Part shown: in pieces, positions 1-8,795 of the stretch
Layout: the number at the start of each line of letters is the position of its first letter
Position numbering within the stretch: the first letter of the stretch is position 1
The notes under the pieces: model-generated
The model's database searches: none
Told to the model about the DNA's origin: nothing
What the model saw: the letters and a program-made list of their open reading frames with translations, nothing else
Translations under genes and position numbers: made by a program
Assembly: GCA_050633625.1 (NCBI GenBank)
Contig: JBOEGW010000003.1
Span: 434,001 to 498,000, forward strand
DNA length: 64,000 nt
Origin: JBOEGW01 sp050633625
GTDB taxonomy: Bacteria; Pseudomonadota; Alphaproteobacteria; Rhodobacterales; Rhodobacteraceae
Reading direction: 5' to 3'

Positions 1-58
1 AATCGCAGCGCCCGAACCATTCAGACGTGTTTCAAGAACCGCAAAGTCGGCCCTTTAG
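1..58 (+). CDS. Possible 3' end of a gene cut by the left window edge
   Basis: A reading frame is open from base 2 to a TAG at 56-58 and would encode a basic C-terminus ending RTAKSAL. The dispersed AT-tail element (see 58-78) starts right at this stop. In its other copies the element follows the stop of a same-strand gene, which is the only reason to prefer this frame. Frame 3 also closes soon after (TGA at 66-68), so this is a weak call. No function can be assigned from 18 codons. Confidence 0.2.
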   Translation, partial: IAAPEPFRRVSRTAKSAL

Positions 59-78
59 GTATTTTTGAAACAAGGAAG
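58..78 (+). repeat. Dispersed AT-tail element, copy A
   Basis: GGTATTTTTGAAACAAGGAA lies here and recurs identically on the minus strand at 55528-55548. Related copies are found at 11193-11245, 50176-50229 and 53212-53264. This copy has no clear GC hairpin before it. Such tails are typical post-gene sequences in Rhodobacterales genomes (my recollection); the function is unknown, and transcript 3'-end formation is an inference. Confidence 0.6.
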
Positions 79-87
79 GGGGGCGGT

Positions 88-654
88 TTAGTCGCGCGCG
101 CCTGCTTGACGCAGGATCGTTTCGCCCGTGCGATCACGGTGCGCTTTCGCATACCCCAGCACGCTGCGCCCGTCGTTGTCTTTGGCGTTGGGATTGGCAC
201 CGGCGTCAAGGAACCCTGTCAGAAAAGCGAGGCCATCAGGCTCTGTGAGGTGGACCATGAGCGGGGTCCGTCCAAATTTGTCGCGCGCATCGACTTTGGC
301 GCCACCATGGATAAGCGTCGAGAGGAAGCTTGGCTCGATCAAAACATGAAGCAGAGTGTGCCCTTCGTCGTTGGCCGCATTGATATCGGCTCCGGCTTTG
401 AGAAGGAGCGCTAGTTTTTCGTGAAACTCCTCGTAATCAAGCAAATGTATCGCTTGAAACCCATATTGGTCCGCTGCGGTGGCGAGGGCTGGGGTTGTGC
501 GCAGGGCGGTGGCAACCTCCTGCGCTGCGCCAGTGGCGATGAGATCATGGAACGCTAGGATGTCTTGTGGGCTAAGCGGGTCGCTGACTGTGGCTTTGGT
601 GCTGGCCGGGGCAGACGAAAAAACACTAGCAAAAATCGTTTTGAGTAAAGACAT
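88..654 (-). CDS. Ankyrin-repeat protein
   Basis: This gene encodes 188 residues. After a variable, Ser/Ala-rich N-terminus come about four ankyrin repeats over roughly residues 55-185, with the diagnostic pattern of LLLKAGADINAAND, GHTLLHVLI, LIHGGAKVDARDKFGRTPLM and FLDAGANPNAKDNDGRS. Ankyrin repeats mediate protein-protein contacts, so no enzymatic role can be read. The ATG at 654 was chosen because GGAGAGGG stands just upstream; a longer frame to 744 lacks such support. The N-terminus (MSLLKTIFASVFSS) is mildly hydrophobic but not a convincing signal peptide. The gene is convergent with nothing visible and appears monocistronic. Confidence 0.85.
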   Translation of the reverse strand: MSLLKTIFASVFSSAPASTKATVSDPLSPQDILAFHDLIATGAAQEVATALRTTPALATAADQYGFQAIHLLDYEEFHEKLALLLKAGADINAANDEGHTLLHVLIEPSFLSTLIHGGAKVDARDKFGRTPLMVHLTEPDGLAFLTGFLDAGANPNAKDNDGRSVLGYAKAHRDRTGETILRQAGARD

Positions 655-852
655 GACCCTCTCCAATTCACCTCCCAAGATAGGTGGGGCGATGAGGGCT
701 AACAAACGGAAAACCAAAAGGCGAGATGACGCGCCTGATTTCACCTATGAGGACGGTGTAGCTGCACGGAATTAGGGCGCTCAAAGCGATAAGTGCTAAA
801 GACAAAGGCACCCTTGAGAAACTTTTTGGCCAATCCGCATGCGGCAAAACAC

Positions 853-880
853 AAAAAAACCCGGGCACGAATGCCCGGGT
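853..880 (-). terminator. Rho-independent terminator of glnK-amtB
   Basis: ACCCGGGCA/TGCCCGGGT forms a nine-base-pair stem with a CGAA loop (859-880). On the minus strand it is followed by seven T residues (853-859). It lies 26 bases after the amtB stop codon. Confidence 0.9.
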
Positions 881-905
881 CAGTCTCAGGAAGGAACCTT
901 GAAAC

Positions 906-2234
906 TTAGTTTGTGAACTCTGGGTAAGCTTCCATACCCAATTCGGACATGTCCAGACCGTTGATTTCTTCTTCTTCGCTCACACGGATACCCATGAATG
1001 CTTTGAGGAGGAACCAGACCACCAAGGACACGACGAAGACGAATACGCCAATTGCGACGAAGCCCAAGATTTGCGTGCCGAAGGATGCGCCATCGTTGGT
1101 CCATGCCACGATGAAAGTCCCCCAGAAGCCAGCGATCAGGTGAACCGGGATCGCACCAACAACATCGTCGATTTTGAGCTTGTCGAGAAGCGGCACTGTG
1201 AAGACCACGATCGCACCACCGATACCGCCGATGATCAGCGCTTGGAACAAGGAAGGTGTGAGCGGTTCAGCCGTGATCGACACAAGGCCAGCCAATGCGC
1301 CGTTGAGCACCATTGTGAGGTCGACCTTCTTGTACATGATTTGCGTCAGGATCATCGCAACGATTGCACCAGCAGCGGCTGCCATGTTCGTGTTGGCAAA
1401 GATGCGCGACACGTCGGAAACGTCAGAGATCGTACCCATTGCGAGCTGCGAACCACCGTTAAAGCCAAACCAACCGAGCCACAGGATGAATGTCCCGAGA
1501 ACAGCAAGTGGCAGGTTGGAACCGGGCATTGGAACCGTGCGGCCATCTTTGTATTTGCCAAGACGTGGGCCGAGAACGATAGCCCCTGCGAGCGCTGCAA
1601 AACCACCAGCCGCGTGCACAAGTGTCGAGCCAGCGAAATCGGAGAAGCCAGCTTCAGACAACCAGCCGCCGCCCCACTGCCAGGATGCTTCGATCGGGTA
1701 GATGAAGCCGGTCAGTACGATGACGAAAATCAGGAAGGGCCAGAGTTTGATGCGCTCAGCAAGTGTACCGGACACGATGGACGCAGTCGTTGCACAGAAC
1801 ATCAACTGGAAGAAGAAGTCGGACGCAACGGACGCATAACCCACGTCGACAGCGTCAGCGCCGACGCCAACCGGAGCAAGCGATGTCACTTCAAAGAACG
1901 GGCCAAGCCAGCCTTCGATCAGCCATTCGCTTGGGTACATGATGCCGAAGCCCACGAGCCAATACATGATAGCTGCGATGGAGAAGAGTGCGACGTTCTT
2001 GGTGAGTTGCATTGCGACGTTCTTGGAGCGCACAAGCCCCGCTTCGAGCATCGCAAAACCGGCAGCCATCCAGAACACAAGGAAACCGCCCACGAGGAAC
2101 AGCACCGAGGTGAGAATAAATTTCGTGTGATCCGCAGCCTCGCCCGCAGGGGCAGCAGCAGCATCCTGCGCAAAACCAACAGCAGGCAGAAGTGCCGCCG
2201 CGGCTGCGAGAGGAAGAAGTGTCTTAAGTTTCAT
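906..2234 (-). CDS. amtB: Ammonium transporter AmtB
   Basis: This is a 442-residue inner-membrane ammonium channel of the Amt/Mep/Rh family. Residues 1-22 look like a cleavable signal peptide ending in GFAQ, as in other AmtB proteins. About eleven membrane helices follow. The twin pore histidines of the family are present: His207 in STLVHAAGG and His365 in AIPVHLIAG. The gate region FAMLEAGLVRSKN is intact. The C-terminal cytoplasmic tail (SEEEEINGLDMSELGMEAYPEF) is the usual docking site for the PII protein. The gene is downstream of glnK with 29 bases between them, the standard co-transcribed pair for nitrogen-limited uptake. A strong terminator follows. Confidence 0.97.
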   Translation of the reverse strand: MKLKTLLPLAAAAALLPAVGFAQDAAAAPAGEAADHTKFILTSVLFLVGGFLVFWMAAGFAMLEAGLVRSKNVAMQLTKNVALFSIAAIMYWLVGFGIMYPSEWLIEGWLGPFFEVTSLAPVGVGADAVDVGYASVASDFFFQLMFCATTASIVSGTLAERIKLWPFLIFVIVLTGFIYPIEASWQWGGGWLSEAGFSDFAGSTLVHAAGGFAALAGAIVLGPRLGKYKDGRTVPMPGSNLPLAVLGTFILWLGWFGFNGGSQLAMGTISDVSDVSRIFANTNMAAAAGAIVAMILTQIMYKKVDLTMVLNGALAGLVSITAEPLTPSLFQALIIGGIGGAIVVFTVPLLDKLKIDDVVGAIPVHLIAGFWGTFIVAWTNDGASFGTQILGFVAIGVFVFVVSLVVWFLLKAFMGIRVSEEEEINGLDMSELGMEAYPEFTN

Positions 2235-2263
2235 GTCTATATCCCTTTTTCCGTCAAGCGCGC

Positions 2264-2602
2264 TTAGATCGCGTCGCCGTCAGTTTCCCCTGTACGCACG
2301 CGCAAGGCGCCCTCTACGTCGAGTGTGAAAATCTTGCCGTCGCCGATTTTTCCGGTCTGAGCGGTCTTGGAAATCGTTTCAACGACTTGCTCGGCAAGCG
2401 CTTCTGAGACGACAATTTCGAGCTTCACTTTTGGCACGAAATTCACGGCATATTCTGCACCGCGATAGATTTCGGTATGGCCAGATTGAGAGCCAAAGCC
2501 CTTGATTTCTGTTACCATCATGCCCCGTACGCCGATTGCGGTGAGCGCTTCGCGCACCTCCTCGAGCTTGAACGGTTTGATCGCTGCAATGATCAGTTTC
2601 AC
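2264..2602 (-). CDS. glnK: Nitrogen regulatory protein PII (GlnK)
   Basis: The product is a 112-residue PII signal protein that reports 2-oxoglutarate, ATP and ADP and blocks AmtB when nitrogen is replete. Tyr51, the uridylylation site, lies in the T-loop (HTEIYRGAEYAVNF). The C-terminal PII signature TGKIGDGKIFTLDVE is present. It starts with GTG at 2602, preceded by AAGGGGA. Linkage to amtB identifies it as GlnK rather than GlnB. I searched the upstream region for sigma-54 (-24/-12) elements and NtrC dyads and found none convincing. Confidence 0.96.
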   Translation of the reverse strand: MKLIIAAIKPFKLEEVREALTAIGVRGMMVTEIKGFGSQSGHTEIYRGAEYAVNFVPKVKLEIVVSEALAEQVVETISKTAQTGKIGDGKIFTLDVEGALRVRTGETDGDAI

Positions 2603-2909
2603 GTCATTCCCCTTTGGTTGCGCGGGCTCCCCCGCTTCTTGATGCCCTCAACCAATGCAGCGCATGGCAAAGGGAGCAAGAAAACGCAGGGGGGCGAAAG
2701 CACAGAAAACGGGCAGAATGTCAGAAATTAATCAGTAATGCAGGGGTGTGCTTATTTTTTGTGCGGTCTAAATATGTGCAAAATTTCAGCACTCAGGAGA
2801 AACCAGCGCGAATCTGCCAGAAAACCACCCAAGCCCTGCGCCTTCGCCCTCGAAATACGCTTACCGAGTCGTTAAGGTGCCCCAAAACGAGCAGGTTGGA
2901 CGAAGATCC
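2603..2909. other. Divergent intergenic region, glnK / class A PBP
   Basis: These 307 bases separate two divergent genes and must hold both promoters. I see an AT-rich stretch (about 2725-2790) suited to promoter function and a small GC hairpin just upstream of the glnK ribosome-binding site. There is no clear sigma-54 site, RNA gene or further coding frame. Confidence 0.5.
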
Positions 2910-5102
2910 ATGTCACAAAACGGTTCCAAGCGCCCCACTTTGGTCGCGGATAAGCGGTACACAAAACCCAAACCGGCCAAGAAAACGGCCACCTCCAAGC
3001 CAAAGAAGGCCCCCAAACGGGCCAAAGCACCGCGTGGGCCGAAAAAACCCAAACGCAAATCGCCGCTGATCCTTGCGCTGCCCTTCGCGTTGATCCGCTG
3101 GATTTTTCGGCTTGTGTTCCGGTTGACGGCCGTTGGCGCGATTGTCGTCGGATTGATCGTCGTGGGCATGGCCGCTTATCAGGCGTCGCAGATGCCAGAC
3201 CTCAACGAGATGCTGGACGGGCGTGCAAAAGGTTCGGTGACGCTCACCGACCGAAATGGGCAGGTGTTTGCGCAGCGCGGAAGCCAATTTGGCGGAACCA
3301 TTTCTGCCAAGAACGTCAGCCCTCATTTGCGCAACGCGGTTGTCGCCACCGAGGACAAACGGTTTTATCGCCATTTTGGCGTGAGCCCGCGCGGGATTGC
3401 CTCGGCTGTGCGTATCAATCTGAGCGAAGGGCGCGGGCCGCTTTCTGGGCACGGCGGCTCAACACTGACGCAACAGGTCGCCAAATTATTGTGCCTTGGT
3501 CATCCCTATGATCCTAGCTCCGGGCAAAGCGAAGCCGAATATGAGGCCGAATGCCGCGAAGGGTCCATATCGCGCAAATTGAACGAGATGATTTATGCGA
3601 TTGGTCTTGAGATTAAGTTCTCGAAATCCGAGATCCTGACGATCTACTTGAACCGCGCCTATATGGGGTCGGGCAACTATGGGTTCGAGGCGGCGAGCGA
3701 GTATTATTTCGGCATGTCCGCCAGCGAAGTTGGTCCCTCAGAAAGCGCGATGATGGCAGGGCTTTTGACAGCCCCCTCTCGGTATTCACCAGCACATAAC
3801 TTTGATCGCAGCTGGGCGCGCGCATTGACTGTGATCCGGCTGATGAAAGACCAAGGCTTTTTGTCCGAGGCCGAAGCCGCCTACGCCAGCGCAAATCCCC
3901 CCATCCTTCAGCAAAACGCGATCACCAATGTGGCCGGGTATTTTGCCGATTGGGTGATGAAGGCAGGACCGAGCTTTTTCACCCGCGACACCACGGAAGA
4001 CGTGGTGATCCGCACCACGCTCGATCCCAAAATCCAAAAAGCTGCTGAGGATGCGATCACTCATATCTTCGAAACCAAAATTCGCGAAGGTTCCAAAGCT
4101 CAAGCTGCGATTGTTGTGATGAGCGCGGATGGGGCGGTGCGCGCGATGGTGGGCGGCCGGGATCTGGACACGGCGGGCGGCTTCAACCGGGCCACCCAAG
4201 CCATGCGGCAAACCGGATCAGCCTTTAAGCCGTTGATCTACGCCGCCGCGCTTGATCTCGGGTATCGCTATGACAGCACGATAGTCGATGAACCCTTGAC
4301 CATCGATGTGCCGGGATCGGGGCCTTGGTCGCCGCAAAACTACACCCGCAAACATTATGGCACCGTGACACTGACAGAAGCGCTCAAAAAGTCGCTCAAC
4401 ATTCCAGCGGTAAAACTCTCAGAAGCGGTTGGGCGCGAAAATGTGCGCACGGTGGCCTCGATGTTTGGTATTGAAAGCGACTTGGCGGCAGGGCCGTCCT
4501 TGGCGCTTGGGGTGTCGGAAACGACACTCTTGCAAATGACGGGCGCTTTCGCGGGCATATTGAATGGCGGATCTTCTGTCGCGCCTTACGGGCTTGTGGA
4601 ATTGCGCCTTGAGGGCGATGCGACCCCATTGATGGAACAAGAAGGCGGGATTGGTGAACGGGTCATCTCGCAAAACGCCGCGCAACAACTGACTTATATG
4701 ATGCATCAGGTCGTCGAGTCTGGCACGGGGTCGCGTGCAAAGGTGGCAGGCGTAGAGGCCGCCGGGAAAACCGGCACCACGAACTCGGCAAAGGACGCTT
4801 GGTTTGTTGGCTTTACTGCCGATTACGTAGCTGGCGTTTGGATGGGGTATGACGACAATACCCCATTGACGGGCGTGACAGGCGGCGGCTTGCCAGCGGA
4901 AATATGGCACGAGGCCATGGCGCGCATTTACGCCGGGCTTGAGGCGAACCCCTTGCCAATGATCCGCCCATCGCGCGAACCTGTGGTCAACACACAAGGC
5001 TCCACTTCCGCAGTCGGCACTACCCGCCGCGAACCGAGCAACCAACCAAATGCGGACGGGCTTCTCAACGTGTTGCGCGGTATTTTGGGGATCAACCAAT
5101 AG
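2910..5102 (+). CDS. mrcA: Class A penicillin-binding protein 1A (transglycosylase/transpeptidase)
   Basis: This is a 730-residue bifunctional peptidoglycan synthase. A Lys/Pro-rich cytoplasmic tail (1-50) precedes one membrane helix (about 55-85). The GT51 domain has catalytic Glu148 in VVATEDKRFYRHFG and the later RKLNEMIYAIGLEIKFSK motif. The transpeptidase domain carries Ser437-x-x-Lys440 (TGSAFK), Ser495-x-Asn497 (SLN) and KTGTT at 620-624, so all catalytic motifs are intact. The ATG at 2910 is preferred over a GTG at 2877; both lack a strong ribosome-binding site. The very basic tail is common in alphaproteobacterial PBP1A proteins. Confidence 0.95.
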   Translation: MSQNGSKRPTLVADKRYTKPKPAKKTATSKPKKAPKRAKAPRGPKKPKRKSPLILALPFALIRWIFRLVFRLTAVGAIVVGLIVVGMAAYQASQMPDLNEMLDGRAKGSVTLTDRNGQVFAQRGSQFGGTISAKNVSPHLRNAVVATEDKRFYRHFGVSPRGIASAVRINLSEGRGPLSGHGGSTLTQQVAKLLCLGHPYDPSSGQSEAEYEAECREGSISRKLNEMIYAIGLEIKFSKSEILTIYLNRAYMGSGNYGFEAASEYYFGMSASEVGPSESAMMAGLLTAPSRYSPAHNFDRSWARALTVIRLMKDQGFLSEAEAAYASANPPILQQNAITNVAGYFADWVMKAGPSFFTRDTTEDVVIRTTLDPKIQKAAEDAITHIFETKIREGSKAQAAIVVMSADGAVRAMVGGRDLDTAGGFNRATQAMRQTGSAFKPLIYAAALDLGYRYDSTIVDEPLTIDVPGSGPWSPQNYTRKHYGTVTLTEALKKSLNIPAVKLSEAVGRENVRTVASMFGIESDLAAGPSLALGVSETTLLQMTGAFAGILNGGSSVAPYGLVELRLEGDATPLMEQEGGIGERVISQNAAQQLTYMMHQVVESGTGSRAKVAGVEAAGKTGTTNSAKDAWFVGFTADYVAGVWMGYDDNTPLTGVTGGGLPAEIWHEAMARIYAGLEANPLPMIRPSREPVVNTQGSTSAVGTTRREPSNQPNADGLLNVLRGILGINQ

Positions 5103-5175
5103 GAGCACTGATTTAGACGTGACCGTTTGCAACGAACACGTTAATCAAATCCCAAGGCTTTGTTTAGACGATCAA

Positions 5176-5196
5176 GCGGGCGCCGGTTAGGCCCGC
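5176..5196 (+). other. Leader hairpin before the type I secretion genes
   Basis: GCGGGC and GCCCGC form a six-base-pair stem with a nine-base loop, ending seven bases before the GGAAGAG ribosome-binding site of the ABC transporter gene. There is no T-run, so it is not a terminator. A role in mRNA stability or translation is only a guess. Confidence 0.35.
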
Positions 5197-5213
5197 ACAA
5201 GGAAGAGCAGATT

Positions 5214-6962
5214 ATGAGCCGAAAACAAGACCAAAAAGGCCGTGACGAGCTGCGCGGTGCGATCAAAGAAAGCCGCGGCCTTTTTTGGGCGGCGGGATTG
5301 TTTTCGATTTTTGTAAACCTGCTGATGCTGACCGGCCCCATTTTCATGCTTCAGGTTTATGATCGGGTGCTGGGCAGCCGCTCAAAAGAAACCTTGATCG
5401 CACTTTTCGTGTTGATGGGGTTCTTGTTCCTGATGATGGGCATTTTGGACTATGCGCGTGGCCGCATTTTGGCGCGCATTGGCGCGAAACTTCAGGCCAA
5501 CCTTGATCGCCGTGTGTTCTCTGCGGTGCTGCGCTATGAGGCATCCGGATTGCCCCGGCGCGAAGGCACGACCAACGGGTTGCGCGAACTTGAGGCGGTG
5601 CAACGCCTTCTCGCTTCTCCCGTGTTCACCGCCGCCTATGACATTCCTTGGACTCCCGTTTTCCTTGCTGGGATTTTGATCTTCCATCCCTATCTTGGAG
5701 CCTTGGCCCTCGTTGGTGGCGCGGTTTTGGTGCTGATTACGATCCTCAATCAATTGACCACACAGGCGCCGGTGCGCGGCGCGAACATGGCCTCGGTGCG
5801 CGCCGATCAAATGGCCGATGAATTGCGTTCGGAAGCCGAAATGGTGCGTGCGCTCGGCATGTCGGACGCCGCGTTTCAGCGCTGGCACATTGCGCGGCGC
5901 AAGGCTCTCGCGGATACAATTACCTCCTCGGATCGGTCAGGGCACTTCACGGCTCTGTCCAAAACCTTTCGAATGTTTTTGCAGTCGGCCATGTTGGGTC
6001 TTGGCGCGTGGCTGGTGCTTGAGGGGGAAGTGTCGCCGGGCGTGATGATTGCCTCTTCCATTTTGCTTGGTCGTGCCCTTGCGCCTGTTGATATGGCGAT
6101 CAACCAATGGCCGCTTGTGCAAAAAGCGCGCCAAGGTTGGAGCTCGCTTGCCGGGCTTATGAGCGATGTGCCAGACGAGCCGCCTCGCACCTCCCTGCCG
6201 CGCCCCAAGGCGCGCCTCAAGGCAGAAAACCTCACACTCGTGCCGCCCGGCGCAACGCAAGCCAGCGTACGGATGGTGAATTTCGAAATGTTGCCGGGCG
6301 AAGCTATGGGCGTGATTGGCCCGTCGGGGGCTGGCAAATCCTCTGTCGCGCGCGCCATCACCGGGGTTTGGCGGCCTGCGGGGGGCAAGGTGCGCCTTGA
6401 CGGGGCGGCACTCGATCAATTCGATCCTGCTGTGCTTGGACAGTACATTGGGTTTTTGCCGCAACGCATTCGGCTGTTTGACGGAACAATCTCTGAGAAC
6501 ATTGCCGGGCTTGAAATGAAGCCTGATGACGAAGCCGTGGTGCTCGCCGCCAAAAAGGCAGCCGCTCACGATATGATTGTGCAGCTTCCGCAGGGTTATG
6601 ACACGCCGGTGCGCGGGGCGGGTGGCTTGCTGTCGGGCGGACAATTGCAACGCATCGGGCTTGCGCGCGCGCTGTATCATGATCCGGTCATTCTGGTGCT
6701 GGATGAGCCAAACTCGAACCTTGATAACGAGGGAAATAATGCGCTCAACGCCGCGATCCGTTCGGTGAAAGCTGCGGGAGGTGCTGTGCTGATTATGGCG
6801 CATCGCCCCTCTGCTATTCAGGAATGCGAGAAACTGTTGGTGATGGATGGCGGCATGGTCAAAGCCTATGGGCCGCGCGACGAGGTGCTGCAACGCACTG
6901 TGCAAAACGCCGCGCAAATCCAGAAATCCAGCAAACAGGGCCAAGGCGGTGGGGTTGTCTGA
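5214..6962 (+). CDS. Type I secretion ABC transporter (permease/ATPase, PrtD type)
   Basis: A 582-residue fused membrane/ATPase subunit that exports unfolded proteins bearing C-terminal signals. The N-terminal half has about six helices starting with FSIFVNLLMLTGPIFMLQVYDRVLGS, a hallmark of the PrtD/AprD type. No C39 peptidase domain is present. In the ATPase half, Walker A contains Lys375 (GPSGAGKSS), the ABC signature LSGGQ is at 473-477 and Walker B has Asp497-Glu498. The ATG at 5214 is backed by GGAAGAG. The stop overlaps the adaptor start by one base (TGATG). No TolC gene or adjacent substrate is seen; the RTX protein at 47676 is the only candidate cargo in the window. Confidence 0.95.
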   Translation: MSRKQDQKGRDELRGAIKESRGLFWAAGLFSIFVNLLMLTGPIFMLQVYDRVLGSRSKETLIALFVLMGFLFLMMGILDYARGRILARIGAKLQANLDRRVFSAVLRYEASGLPRREGTTNGLRELEAVQRLLASPVFTAAYDIPWTPVFLAGILIFHPYLGALALVGGAVLVLITILNQLTTQAPVRGANMASVRADQMADELRSEAEMVRALGMSDAAFQRWHIARRKALADTITSSDRSGHFTALSKTFRMFLQSAMLGLGAWLVLEGEVSPGVMIASSILLGRALAPVDMAINQWPLVQKARQGWSSLAGLMSDVPDEPPRTSLPRPKARLKAENLTLVPPGATQASVRMVNFEMLPGEAMGVIGPSGAGKSSVARAITGVWRPAGGKVRLDGAALDQFDPAVLGQYIGFLPQRIRLFDGTISENIAGLEMKPDDEAVVLAAKKAAAHDMIVQLPQGYDTPVRGAGGLLSGGQLQRIGLARALYHDPVILVLDEPNSNLDNEGNNALNAAIRSVKAAGGAVLIMAHRPSAIQECEKLLVMDGGMVKAYGPRDEVLQRTVQNAAQIQKSSKQGQGGGVV

Positions 6963-8281
6963 TGAAAGATACGAAAAACGACTCAAACGCCGCAAATGCA
7001 TGGTCCGCCCGCTTCCCTGTCACGCTCGGATTGATTGCCTTGTTGGTCTTGATAGGTGGATTTGGCACCTGGTCCGTGACCAGCCAAATCGCCGGGGCGA
7101 TCATTGCGCCGGGGGCGATTGAGGTCGAGCAAAATCGCCAGGTGGTGCAGCACCCGGATGGCGGTGTTGTGGAGGCGCTTGTGGTGCGCGAAGGCGACAC
7201 GGTTGCGGCGGGGGATGTTTTGATCCGGCTTGATGCGGGGCAAATTGCATCTGAGCTTTCCATCGCAGAAAACCAGTTGTTCGAATTGATGGCGCGCCGG
7301 GGACGGCTAGAGGCCGAGCGCGACGATCTGGAGACCATTGCCTTTGATCCCCTTCTTCTCAACTCTGGGTCCAAAGATGCGCAAGACCTGATGGATGGTC
7401 AGGTGCGTTTGTTTGAACAACGTCGCGAAAACCTTGCCTCTGAGGTGAGCCAGCTTGGCAAACGCATTGGCCAAATTGGCAGTCAAAACGAAGGCATCGC
7501 TGCGCAGCAAGCCGCCCTTGATAAGCAATTGGTGCTGATCACGCGCGAGCTGTCCAACAAACAGACCTTGCTCGACAAGGGGCTTGCGCAATCCTCCGCG
7601 GTTATGGCGCTTGAGCGTGAAGAGGCCGCGATTTTGGGGCAGCGCGGCGAGTTGATCGCGGAGCTTGCTCTCAATGAAGGGCGGCGGACCGAGATTGACA
7701 TCGAGATCTTGAAAATACGGTCGCAAAGACGCGAAGAAGCGATTCAGACCCTACGCGACCTCGGATACCGTGAGTTAGAGCTTGCCGAACGTTTGCGCGC
7801 CCTCACCGAACAAATGGGACGTCTTGATATTCGAGCGCCACTGGCGGGAATTGTCCATGCGATGCAGGTCTTCGCGGAGCGCGAGGTCGTCCAACCAGCA
7901 CAGCCGGTGCTCTATATTGTACCCCAAGACAAACGACTGGTGATTGGGGTGCGCGTTGATCCGATCCATGTTGATGAAATCCGTGTTGGCCAAGACGTGA
8001 CCCTGCGCTTTTCTGCCTTTGACAGCCGGACCACGGCGGAACTCACGGGGCGTGTTGTGACGATTTCCGCCGACACGCTGGTGGATGAGGTCACGGGCCA
8101 AAGCTACTATCGCGCGCGTATCGAACTTCTGGATGGCGAGCTGGAAAAACTGCCGGAGGACGCGATTTTGATCCCGGGCATGCCAGTCGAGGCCTTTTTG
8201 CGCACCGATGATCGCAGCCCGTTGAGTTATCTCGTGGAGCCACTCAGCGATTATTTCAATAAGGCGTTTCGGGAGAGTTGA
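6962..8281 (+). CDS. Type I secretion periplasmic adaptor (HlyD family)
   Basis: The product is a 439-residue membrane fusion protein linking the ABC transporter to an outer-membrane TolC-like channel. A short cytoplasmic segment precedes one helix (FPVTLGLIALLVLIGGFG). A split lipoyl domain follows (VVQHPDGGVVEALVVREGDTVAAGDVLIRLDAG, rejoined at DIRAPLAGIVHAM). Between the two halves lies a long coiled coil (about 85-300, rich in Glu, Gln and Arg). A beta-barrel domain ends the protein. It is translationally coupled to the transporter gene and has the usual family length. Confidence 0.95.
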   Translation: MKDTKNDSNAANAWSARFPVTLGLIALLVLIGGFGTWSVTSQIAGAIIAPGAIEVEQNRQVVQHPDGGVVEALVVREGDTVAAGDVLIRLDAGQIASELSIAENQLFELMARRGRLEAERDDLETIAFDPLLLNSGSKDAQDLMDGQVRLFEQRRENLASEVSQLGKRIGQIGSQNEGIAAQQAALDKQLVLITRELSNKQTLLDKGLAQSSAVMALEREEAAILGQRGELIAELALNEGRRTEIDIEILKIRSQRREEAIQTLRDLGYRELELAERLRALTEQMGRLDIRAPLAGIVHAMQVFAEREVVQPAQPVLYIVPQDKRLVIGVRVDPIHVDEIRVGQDVTLRFSAFDSRTTAELTGRVVTISADTLVDEVTGQSYYRARIELLDGELEKLPEDAILIPGMPVEAFLRTDDRSPLSYLVEPLSDYFNKAFRES

Positions 8282-8333
8282 TGTCCCAAACCCTGCCCGG
8301 CTGCTCGCATGACATGACATTTTGGAGGACGCT

Positions 8334-8795
8334 ATGAGCAAGTTTGAAACGAAATTGGCAGCGCTTGGCGTCACTTTGCCCGACGCTCCAGCCCCGGCAG
8401 CAAACTACGTGCCTTTTGTTCAGGTCGGTCATGTTCTGCATGTATCGGGGCAGGTGTCGATGAAAGACGGCGCGTTTTGGGTTGGCAAACTCGGGGCGGA
8501 CATGGACGCCGAGATCGGCGCTGAGGCTGCGAAATCCTGCGCTGTCTCTTTGCTGGCGCAGGTCAAAGCGGCATGTGGGGGCGATCTTGATCGGCTTGTG
8601 CGGGTTGTGAAGCTTGTGGGCTTTGTGAACTCCACGTCTGACTTCTCCGATCAGCCAAAGGTGATTAATGGCGCGTCCGACTTTATGGTTGAGGCGCTTG
8701 GTGATGCGGGGCGACATGCCCGCTCAGCCGTGTCCGCCGCCGCTCTGCCTTTTGGGGTGGCTGTTGAAATTGAGGGAATGTTTGAACTCAAATGA
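8334..8795 (+). CDS. RidA family protein (YjgF/UK114-like)
   Basis: This gene codes for 153 residues. The RidA fold is evident from VPFVQVGHVLHVSGQVSMKDG near the N-terminus and FVNSTSDFSDQPKVINGASDFMVEALGDAGRHARSAVSAAALPFGVAVEIE in the C-terminal half. The latter includes the conserved Arg (HARSAV) that binds the 2-imino acid carboxylate in deaminating members. This longer 150-residue subgroup is common in alphaproteobacteria and its exact substrate is uncertain. ATG at 8334 follows TTTGGAGG. The end overlaps the next gene by four bases (ATGA), indicating coupling. Confidence 0.9.
   Translation: MSKFETKLAALGVTLPDAPAPAANYVPFVQVGHVLHVSGQVSMKDGAFWVGKLGADMDAEIGAEAAKSCAVSLLAQVKAACGGDLDRLVRVVKLVGFVNSTSDFSDQPKVINGASDFMVEALGDAGRHARSAVSAAALPFGVAVEIEGMFELK

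Noticed and set aside
1071..2267. A 398-codon open frame on the plus strand across amtB and its upstream gap
   Set aside because: It is antisense to a complete, motif-bearing AmtB. The translation is polar, His/Arg/Glu-rich and lacks any domain; such antisense frames are common in GC-rich genes.
2603..2909. Possible sigma-54/NtrC control region for glnK-amtB
   Set aside because: I looked on both strands for TGGCAC-N5-TTGC and for NtrC dyads; only poor partial matches were found, so no site is called.
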